The position numbers and the translations under genes are program-made. Shown in pieces: positions 1-10,500 of a DNA stretch of 22,500 bases (position 1 is the first letter of the stretch; each line of letters starts with the position of its first letter). The notes under the pieces were generated by a model. It was not told where the DNA came from. It saw only the letters and a program-made list of their open reading frames with translations, and made no database searches. Source of the DNA: Sphaeroforma sirkka. Its lineage: Eukaryota > Opisthokonta > Ichthyosporea > Ichthyophonida. The DNA lies in assembly GCA_001586965.3 (NCBI GenBank), contig LUCW03001630.1:180001-202500 (forward strand), written 5' to 3'.

Positions 1-24
1 CCACATGGACTGTGTGAAGAATCG

Positions 25-50
25 AAACCCTAAACCCTAAACCCCATCTA
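25..50. repeat. Short interstitial telomere-like motif
   Basis: Two to three CCCTAAA units lie in the intron sequence before the first visible helicase exon. The same motif recurs at 2099, 7470, 13537 and 13807. Confidence 0.7.
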
Positions 51-106
51 CTTTACAACACTGATAGCTTCTTCGCAAACTACATACTATGTACCCAACC
101 CTACAG

Positions 107-1505
107 AGGTGTGAAGATAGGCCAGGGGAAGCCCGCGCCCATTATCTCTGTGCCTGGGCGGACCTTCCCAGTGACACGGTACAGTGCTGAAGACGTCCTG
201 GCAATGACTGGGTACAATCCTGTGCCCGACATTGAGGTGAGTGGCGCCTGAAATGGCTAAACGCGGCTGTTGGGCGTTTAAGTTACCGAAAGTGTAGGGG
301 ATTGTTTGGTGAACTTGGCGTGGGGGGGGGGGGGGTTTAGGGGGTGGGGGGATCGGTTGTGTTTGGTATGTCAGAGTGGAGTGGAACACATAAGTGCAGG
401 ATAGGGTTGGTGGTTCTCTGGAGTGAGACATCTGTGGCGTAGTAGGATTATATTGACCAATGCACGTTTGTGTGCTGTGTAGTGTGTGTGGAGGTGTTGT
501 CCATCTGTCAGATTACGTGGGTAGACCTTTGATTGTAGCCTGAAAGGATGTGCAAGTATTTCAATAGTTGTTGCCCCTGCAATCTCAACATGTGGCGTAG
601 TAGGATTATATTGACCAATGCACGTTTGTGTGCTGTGTAATGTGTGTGGAGGTGTTGTCCATCTGTCAGATTACGTGGGTAGACCTTTGATTGTAGCCTG
701 AAAGGATGTGCAAGTATTTCAATAGTTGTTGCCCCTGCAATCTCAACATGTGGCGTAGTAGGATTATATTGACCAATGCACGTTTTGTGCTGTGTAATGT
801 GTGTGGAGGTGTTGTCCATCTGTCAGATTACGTGGGTAGACCTTTGATTGTAGCCTGAAAGGATGTGCAAGTATTTCAATAGTTGTTGCCCCTGCAATCT
901 CAAGTCGACAGTGATAGCCACGGTGAATATGTTCGAGGCTGCGTTCCTTTCTTCTTCTTCCAGGCTGCACACCATAGTTGTGTGATCGTAGTGAATATGC
1001 ATACTACGGTATTGCTTCAGTACCAAATCCGTACGCGTTTAATTCTCACGGCCTATGTGTACGCCCCACTTACAGGCAGGAAAGCCTGGCAATAAGAACC
1101 GCAAGGGTGGCGGGTAAGTGGGTTTGGCTGGTGAATGGGATATTCTGTGGTGGATGGGTTATTACTGCGTCGCGCACATGCTGAGTGCATATGTCTTGTC
1201 TACTGTGCTGCTTCACTTGAGTTCGATGGGTAGTTGTCGATAGGTTGGTCGTAGTCGTGTTCATGCGTGAGCTATGCCTTGTGATGCATTTTGACGTATA
1301 TATATATAAATATATATATACTATCTTTTGACTCGCCCATTTTGACGTATATATATATACTCTCTTCTGACCATTTCTGCGTGGTGTTGTCATTTTCGTT
1401 TCTGCAGGGGTGGGGGCGGGATTAAGCCCGAGAAGCTTCTGATGAAAGCACCGGTGAGGTCGTCCGCCTTGGCCACGTTCCCAGAGAAAGGCATCAAAGT
1501 TCCTT
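107..1505 (+). CDS. Helicase exons 1-3: end of RecA1 and glycine/lysine linker
   Basis: Exons 107-236, 1076-1113 and 1408-1505 encode fragment residues 1-88. Exon 1 starts after CTACAG and ends at GAG|GTGAGT. It contains [12 protein letters not shown] and EDVLAMTGY, the segment that follows motif III in this family. Exon 2 is only 38 nt ([12 protein letters not shown]). It joins exon 3 inside a glycine codon, making a run of six glycines, followed by [15 protein letters not shown]. Exon 3 ends at CCT T|GTATGT; this donor, not the GTGAGG at 1454, matches the phase of exon 4. A phase-neutral microexon at 907-924 (after CTCAAG, before GTGAAT) is possible but unsupported. The basic, flexible insert between the RecA domains is not a feature I recognise from a named homolog. 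Confidence 0.85.
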
Positions 1506-4500
1506 GTATGTTTCTTGATAACGTTATTTCTTAGTTAGTTGCAGTTCCTAGTATGTTTCTTGATATCGTTTTGTCTTAGTTAGTTGTAGTTCTTAGTATG
1601 TTTGTTGATAACATTATTTCTTAGTTAGTTGTAGTTCCTAGTATGTTTGTTGATAACATTATTTCTTAGTTAATTGTAGTTCCTAGTATGTTTCTGATAA
1701 CGTTATATCTTAGTTTTGTGGGTGGGTGATACCTGATCCCTTTGAATGGCATCACAGTTGCTAGTAAGTTGCCTGATAACGTTTATCTTAGTGAGATGTG
1801 CTGAGGGTGGTATCTATTCGGTACATAGTAATCTGTGTATACACTTTTCAAAATGGGATGAAGCGTGTATATCTAAGATATTGTTCCTATCAGCTACCTC
1901 TACCCCTTATGTGAGTCAGTAGATGGTTTATAGTTTGTCTGAGTTGGAGGTCAGTGCTCCAAGGGTGTGGTAGTAAGTGCCTGTGCACTCGGCACTGTCT
2001 GCGGATTTAATGCGAAGGGCGCATTGGATTCGTATTTGTTTTCGAGATTCGAATCACGAATCGAAGAATATGCATCGGAGAGCGGGGTTCCGCTGACACC
2101 CTAAACCCTAAACCCTAAACCCTAAACCCTAAACCCCTAAACCCCTAAACCCTCAACCCTAAACCTTAAACCCCTATATTGGTCCTCGCGACGCGTTCAG
2201 GGGTCCGCTTATGAACCTCACTCAGATTGATGCAAGCGTAGCATCCGTTCTCTAGTCACCTCATCCGTTAACTCACCCCTTCCTGTGTCGTTGGCATGTA
2301 CACCACACAGCCGACCTCGACCGTAAGATCCAGGAGAGACTAGCGGCCATGCGCACTGGTCTACTGCCCATGCACATGATTGCGGCGACCATCCAGCACA
2401 TCTGCAACAATGAGCCCGAGGGGGCTATACTCTGCTTCCTGCCGGGATGGGACGAGATCAAGGTGAGCGGACTGTCACACGGCACGTGCTTTATATTGTA
2501 GTGCTGGATATTGTACTGTTGTGGCCACGTGTGTATTGGTTGAGCTGCCGAGTCCGATGAAGGCGGTGCTAGTTGAGACAGGTAGTTATAGGTATTTGCA
2601 TGTAGTATAGCTACTGTGCAACACTGTTGACATGTACAGGATTGTGCATACAACACAGATACAAATCAAATGGGATCACTTATATACATAATGCTTGGTC
2701 TCATGTATATTGTTGTTGTACCTCTGTGTGTCACAGACAGTCTCGAACCTCCTGGAGATGGTGCTGCCCAGGAGCGATGGCTTCCGTATTCTGCCGTTGC
2801 ACAGTAGACTCACGTCAGCGGATCAGAGAGAGATCTTCTCACCTGCACGCCCTGGGATAAGAAAGGTGAGGGTTGTGTAGTTGGGGGCGTTGTTGTATCT
2901 ACGATTCAATGTGTGCGTTATGACATCCATTTAGTAAGACTTGGTAGCAAGAGTAGGTTAGTCCTGCACCTGGCATTAGAACGGTGAGTGGTATTTGGGT
3001 TTATTTTGTATTGTTTTGTTTGTGAGGTGTTGGGTGTGGGTTGTGGTCTCGTTTGGCACTCAATTCAGTGAGAACTGGTAGTAAGAAAAGCTTGGTTCCA
3101 CTCCAGAACAATGGCGTTAGCTCTCAGATAGGCGTTTAATCACCTATAGGCTGGGTTACTAAATTCCCATAGGGAGAGACCATATAATCTGTCTGGTCCA
3201 GATTGCGCCTTGCCCATTTTCTCGGACTACCCTGATACCCTGGTACAGAGGTGGGGCTACCGGAGCTACATCGGAGGGTTTTCAGTGATCTTTTAAGCCC
3301 TAGAACTTAAAGCCAATAGTGGGCCTGGCACAGAGAGGTTTAAGGACACTTGTCCTAATATGTGCGACCAGGACACCTGTCCTAGTTCGTGCAGCCAGGA
3401 CACTTGTCCTAATACGTGCGACCAGGACACCTGTCCTAATACGTGCGACCAGGACACCTGTCCTAGTACGTGCAGCCAGGATACTTGTCCTAATACGTGC
3501 GACCAGGACACCTGTCCTAATACGTGCGACCAGGACACCTGTCCTAATACGTGCGACCAGGACACCTGTCCTAGTACGTGCATCCAGGACACCTGTCCTA
3601 ATACGTGCGACCGCAGTCTCACATGGTCCAAGCACCTGAGCCACAGACACTGCCATCAGAGTGGTAGTGCATATACAGCGCTTACGCATCAGTATATTTC
3701 TGAGTAGGCTTGGCTGTCTTGGGTCTATGTCCGGCTGAACAATCGCCCAACCGTTGTTCGCTTTGTCGCAGTCACTAGCATTGGAGAGAAGGGTTAGAGG
3801 AAGTACAAGCCCTGTCTATGGCTCGCTTTGTCACAGGGTTATGCTTTGAATAGGGTTTGTTAGGAAGGTTTAGTGGAAGTACAAGCCCTATCTATGGCTC
3901 GTTTTGTCACAAGGTTATGCTTCGAGTGTATGTGAATAGGGTTTGTTAGGTTTTAGCCACCTTATGGGGTTTCACCTTATCGCACTTATTAGCAGTAAAG
4001 AGAATGGTTAGAGAAAGTACAAGCCTTATCCGTACCTCGTTGCATCGTAGGGTTGTGCATCCAGGCACATGGGACTAGGGTTTGTCAGGGCTTGCCCCTT
4101 CTTGCATGGTTGCTGTGCTAAACACTAACCATACACCGACCGGTCTCTGAACACGTGCGCAGATTGTGTTGTCGACGAATATCGCCGAGACGTCTGTGAC
4201 CATCAACGACTGCGTGTATGTGGTTGACAGTGGACGCCACAAAGAAATGTCGTACGATCCCGAAATGGGCATAAATGGTAGGTAATGTCCATCCTCTGTG
4301 TGTGTGGTACTGTAGGTAATGTCCATCCTCTGTGTGTGTGGTACTGTAGATAATGTCCATTCTCTGCGTGTGCGGCACTGTAGGTAATGTCCATCCTCTG
4401 TGTTTGTGGTACTGTAGCTAATGTCCATCCTCTTTGTGTTTGGAAGCGTCACAAGATATATAGTGCGTGTACGCGTTCATCAGTCTATAACATAAGGTAT

Positions 4501-7500
4501 AAGGACGTAGCTCTCTCTCTACAAGGATCGCAAGATATATAGTGCGTGTAGGCGTTCATCAGTCTATAACACAAGGTATGAGGTTGGCTTAAGGCAGCTG
4601 TTGCTCGAAGGCTATTGTACGCATAACGTTAAGTATACACGTACAGCTCATGGGCAAGATACCGAACCAAGGGTCACGGTTTATAATTGTGTATCAAACA
4701 TTTACGCGCTCCTAGCCGCCCGTTTAGCCTGTGTGACCACGTCTACCGACGCTTGATATAACCCATCCGCCCGTATTTCTTCATTTCCCAGACTTACTAT
4801 CACCTGCATAACCCGAAGCAGCCCAATCCAAGTACGGGATACCAGTCCCCACACACACACCACTCCTACCAACATCTCCAAGTATGCTGCCTCACCCCCA
4901 CCCAACTCCTTTCTAACACCCCCCCCACACACACACACACACAGCTCTACAGATGTCATGGGTGTCTAGAGCCGCATGCAACCAACGCGCCGGTCGTGCC
5001 GGACGGGTGAGACCTGGCAAGTACTACTCAATGGTACCAAAGGCCATGGAAGAGCATCTGATGCCCCAGACAGTGCCCGAGATCAAACGCGCCCCCCTGG
5101 ACGACATTATACTAAACATCAAGCACCTACGACTGGCGTATGTGACTAGGGTGTGAATTAGTGTGTATGAACTAGTGTGTGTGAATTAGTGTGTATGAAC
5201 TAGTGTGTGTATATAGCGTATGTGTGTGTGCTTAGCGTATGTGACTAGCGTGTGTGTTTAACGTACATGTGTGTGTTTAACGTATGTGACGTGTGTGTTT
5301 AACGTATGCGACGTGTGTGTGTGTCGCGTATGTACCTAGCCGTTTCGTGACTAAAGTGTGTACAGGCCCATCTATTTAACTCCGAACACAGCACACTAAA
5401 CCGTTCGCTTATTCTTATTCGTATTCCCTTGTATCACTTGCCCCCACAGATCAGGAGATGTACGCTCAGTGCTGAGTAAAGCACTCGAGTCTCCCACAGA
5501 CATGGCTATTGAGGACAGTCTGGATTCATTGGTGGATCTGGGGGCCTTATCGAGACATATCACTCCTGGAGCACATCCGGACGAGTATGTGACCGTGTGC
5601 TTTAGACCTGGTGATGGTACGGCTTAGTACCGAAGTATACGAAGCCAATACTAGTCGACGCAGGGGAGCGGAGTGGAGTGGAGTTTTTTATTTGCACTAC
5701 GCACGGCAGTTGTAGGATTGACTGACGTCCTCTACCTACACGCATAGTGCCATGTGACTGGTCATTCTACCTACATGCATAGTGCCATGTGGCTGTGTCA
5801 TTCTACCTACACGCATAGTGCCATGTGGCTGTGTCATTCTACCTACACGTATAGTGCCATGTGTCTGTGTCACTCTACCTACACCCGCACACACACTCTT
5901 GGCTGGACAGTCGGCTGCGTTGTCTGGGCTGCATGCGACTATCCCATCGACCCAACAGAAACAACACTGTGCTCTACAACTTACTAACCTGTGTGCACTC
6001 TTCACACGCACATGCTATAAGATGCAGTGCATGTGTAGATGATTAGTATAATTCTAAGCATACCCACTCACACGACCCTCTGTATCGTACTTCAGACTAT
6101 GTGAGACTCATTACAGCGGCAGCACAGCTGTGCATCGCTTCCTCCGCCGTGTCCTGTCACTCGTGTCATCCCATCTCACCACCACTCACTCACATCACTG
6201 AATATGCTTCATCACCCTTTACCACATACACACAGACACACAGCAACACACACACGCACACACCACTCACCCACATCACTGAATACGCTTCATCACTACT
6301 TAACCACATACACACAGGACACACACACACGCACACACACACCACGCACTCAAATCACTCAATACACTTCATCACCCTCAAACACATACATACACATACA
6401 TACACACACAACTCACAATACTCAATGCGCTTCCTCACCCTTAAACACACATATACACACATATACACACCACTCTTCACATCACTCAATACGCTTCCTC
6501 ACTCCTACATACACACACCACTTATTCACATCACGAAAAGCGCTTCCTCTCACCTCCTCCCTACCCCCTTCCCCGCACACAGTCCTCCCACAAAGACCGA
6601 AGAGCTGACTCCGCTGGGCGAGGCTCTGGTTAAGTTGCCGTTGGATGCCAAACTAGGTAAGATGCTCGTATACGCCGTGCTGCTGCGCTGTGCCGATCCC
6701 ATTCTGACCGTTGCGGCGGCCATGTCGGCTCCGTCGCCGTGGCTCATTGTGCCTGAGCATCAGCGCAACAAACGGGACCAACTGCGCCTGTCATTGGCCG
6801 ACGACTGGCAGAGCGACCACGTGGCCCTGATCAATGCGCTTAACGGGTATGTGGGGGGCGAGAGGGCTGGGCGGAGGGTGGATAGGCGTGAGGGTAGGGT
6901 TTTAGGGGTTTTGTTGGTGTATGCACTGCTTAAAGTACACTGATGTGACGGCGTGAGACGATTTTGGACGTCGACCTGTGCGGCTGGTTGATTTTCAGCG
7001 TGTTGTATGTCTACCTTCTGAATTGTCTGTAGAATGTGCTGTCGTAGTGGTGTGTAAGGGTGTACATACTCAATGATACACAAGTGTATGGTCATGTTTC
7101 TGTTTGATTGCTCGCCTGTCGTATGTCGACCTTCTCAATTGTCTGTGTATGTGCCGTTGTAGTGGCGTGGGCGTGTGTGTATGTCCAACGATACACAAGT
7201 ATATGGCTTATACACCCAATGATCTACAAGTACATGTTTATGTCCAGTGGCCCACTCACTGTTCTATGGAGAGTGAATGATTCCACTCTACCAAGGACTA
7301 AGCAACGCAACGCTACGCAATGTTTACGTATGTACAGCGCTACCGCTGCCACTGTTCAAGGCTGCGCTGCTTAGCCGTATAGTACGCCGTTTGTTGTCTG
7401 GGGGCTCGTTAGTTATCTGAGAGGTCGTCTAGGAACACCCAAGACCACGTTAACAAGATGGGTGCAATTAAACCCCTAAAACCCTAAAAATCGATTCTAC

Positions 7501-10500
7501 CTGAAACCCTAAAATCTATGTTACCTGTCGATTCCGCAATCTGGTTGGTTGCCCCTACACGCACCAAACCTAACCCTGCCCAAACAGTACAGATAGGCTT
7601 CTATCTCAGACTAATAAGTGCCCATGTCCTCTGTAGGTACGAAACCGCACTGAGACACGGAGACGACGCAAACTATTGCGCCGCGCACTACCTCAATCGA
7701 TCGAATATGAGAACAATCGCTATGCTCAAGAGACGGTTCGCAAGTGTTCTGGAAAGGGTAGGTGTACTTCCCCCTTCCTTAAGTGAGAGGGCTGAGTGTT
7801 ATGTAGGTGTACTTCCTTGCTTTGGTAAGCTCATGTGGTTCGTGGTATGTAAGGTTTAACGATATGGCCGAGATCTGCGCTGGCCTCTTTTCTTGAGTTG
7901 TGAGAAAGGGTGCTTGTGACTGTGACTATGACTGTGGCTGTGGCTGTGACTGTGACTGTGACTGTGACTGTGACTGTGACTGTGACTGTGACTGTGACTG
8001 TGACTGTGACTGTGACTGTGACTGTGACTGTGACTGTGACTGTGACTGTGACTGTGACTGTGACTGTGACTGTGACTGTGACTGTGACTGTGACTGTGAC
8101 TGTGACTGTGACTGTGACTGTGACTGTGACTGTGACTGTGACTGTGACTGTGACTGTGACTGTGACTGGACTGTTGCCATCCAGCGGTTGTGAGTCCACT
8201 GCACTGGCATGTTCCTTAATGCAATCTGGTCCCGTAAGATCTAGGGCACATTTTTTATAATGTGAATATATACCGACTACCCTTTATACGGGTATATAGA
8301 CTGCCTATTCTTTATAAGTGTATACATACTGACTCTCCCCCACATGGGCCATTACGCAGGTGGGCTTCCCCATCACCCGTGCATCGAATATGTACTCGTC
8401 GTCTACGCCTCTAATCAAAGCGGTGGTGTTGAGTGGTCTGTATCCGAATGTCATTAGAGTGGTCAACCCCATCAAGGGAGAGAAAGGTATGGGTGGCTGC
8501 ACTCATTGTGAGGATCTCAGACCTTGTCTTCATGTAGTCTTCGATTGACAATGCACTGATCTTCAATATGCTACACGCCACTCATTTGTTTGTCGTAAGC
8601 ACCTACACCACGTGTACCGATCCGAGCAATGGCCTCCGCAACCGCAAATGCTGTGGTCAGCGTTGTTGGGCATATACTTCAGACTAGCGCACATCTCGAC
8701 TACAGAGATTGTTATCCTAACTAAAAAAGCTGAGGGACCGTTTGGCGAGTCGAATGGCGCCCATGTAGTTAGTTAATCTTGCGATGCGGTACCATCCCCA
8801 TATCCACGTGGCACCTGTGTGAATGTGTTACAATAGCAACGTTTTCCGAGTTGATGTCGCCACGCGTACCCAGTTGTGTGCTCAACTGCATTACCTCACC
8901 TAGCTAAATTAGCACTCTAGAATCCGCACACAAACTGGTTGCTACGGCAACAATGTTGCGTTGCTTATTCTAGGTGTACTGTTTCCCACTCTTTTATCGT
9001 GTTTGCGTTTTCCAGCCAAAGCGCCCAAGTTTTTCTGCGATGACAATTGTGGACTCACACCAATGCCCGGCAGTGTGACCGCGGGCGAAAAGCACTTCAA
9101 CAATCGATGGCTGGCGTATACGGGAAAGGTGTGTGTGTTGTGTTAGAAGCACTTCACTTCAACAATCGATGGCTGGCGTATACTTGAAAGGTGTGTATGT
9201 GTTGTGTTAGAAGCACTTCACTTCAACAATCGATGGCTGGCGTATACGGGAAAGGTGTGTATGTGTTGTGTTAGAAGCACTTCACTTCAACAATCGATGG
9301 CTGGCGTATACGGGAAAGGTGTGTATGTGTTGTGTTAGAAGCACTTCACTTCAACAATCGATGGCTGGCGTATACGGGAAAGGTGTGTGTGTGTTGTGTT
9401 AGAACCACTTCACTTCAACAATCGATGGCTGGCGTACACGGAAAATGTGTGTGTGTTTTGTGTTAGAAGCACTTCACTTCAACAATCGATGGCTGGTGTA
9501 TTTGGGAAAGGTGTGTGTTGTGCTGTTGTTGAACTGTGTTGTGATACGTTTTCTCGTGAGAGGGGGTGCGGTAGGGCTGTGACGCTCTTATTGTTCCCCG
9601 CCCATGTCGTGCATATGTTTCTGGGTCCATGCTCGCAGCCAGAGTCAATCCGTTAAGATTGAGTCAGTTCTACTGTGATTTAGTTCCGACCGATGTAGCC
9701 TTTGCTTGACTACGACTATCAATCAGTAAGTGTTGCACAGCCCCAAAAATTCCTGCTTGCACATAGCTCACAACTTCAACACGTTCAAACAACACAATGC
9801 TACACGCACTCTCTCGGTCCGTGTACCTTCCGCTATTTTTTATATTTTTTTCACGGCATCGCTTGCACATTTCCAGCTAAAAATCTCAAGCGTGTACGCC
9901 GACAGTGTGTCCTCCGTCAGTACTGCAGCGCTGCTACTTCTCTGTGGATCTCCTGAGATGATCAAGGTCCACGACTCAGCCAAGGGAAACGTATGTTCCG
10001 TTGGGGACGTGAACGGTTTGAAGTCTTCTACATGTGCATTGATCTTATATACTTGTACTGGACTGTGTGATAGTTATATAATAACCTAAACTCGTGATAC
10101 AGGGATGTCAATGCATATCACACAATTGCTGTGGGATGTACACGAATTTCGTACCTCGCACCGTACAGGATGGAAGGTGACAAGGGATGTGTATTCTTAT
10201 GTGTGGTTTGTATGCGATAGGGTTGGTGGCAAGGGATGTGTAGACTTATGTGTGGTTTGTAGGCGATAAGGTTCGTCTGTGGTGACAAGGGATGTGTAGG
10301 CTTATATGTGGTTTGTATACGATAGGGTTTGTCTGTGGTGACAAGGGATATGTAGACTTATGTGTGGTTTGTAAGCGATAGGTTTGTCTGTGATGCTATT
10401 TGCGCACTGCCTCTGAGCAAGTCTCGTTTGACGTCACATTGTTTGTGCCCGCTGTATAAAAAGTCAGTCTCAGTCCGGGCTCCAATAGGGACGCGAAGGG

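Noticed and set aside
1451..1459. CCG|GTGAGG as the exon 3 donor
   Set aside because: It is a good consensus, but it ends in phase 0, while exon 4 needs phase 1; the donor at 1506 fits.
2097..2175. A chromosome end or telomere
   Set aside because: Helicase exons continue in phase on both sides of the block.
3344..3612. CRISPR-like direct repeats
   Set aside because: The 27-bp units are contiguous with no unique spacers, the window is eukaryotic, and the array lies inside an intron.
3293..3707. Open frames on both strands encoding Cys/Asp- or Arg/Thr-rich repeats
   Set aside because: They are produced by a period divisible by three, are open in several frames at once, and do not join the helicase phases.
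6101..6943. A 280-residue protein as one continuous gene
   Set aside because: Only 6583-6846 matches the helicase; the part before it is CA-rich repeat and the part after it lies beyond a clear GTATGT donor.
7831..8260. Val-Thr, Cys-Asp and Ser-Gln dipeptide proteins
   Set aside because: They are translations of the TGTGAC hexamer array inside a helicase intron.
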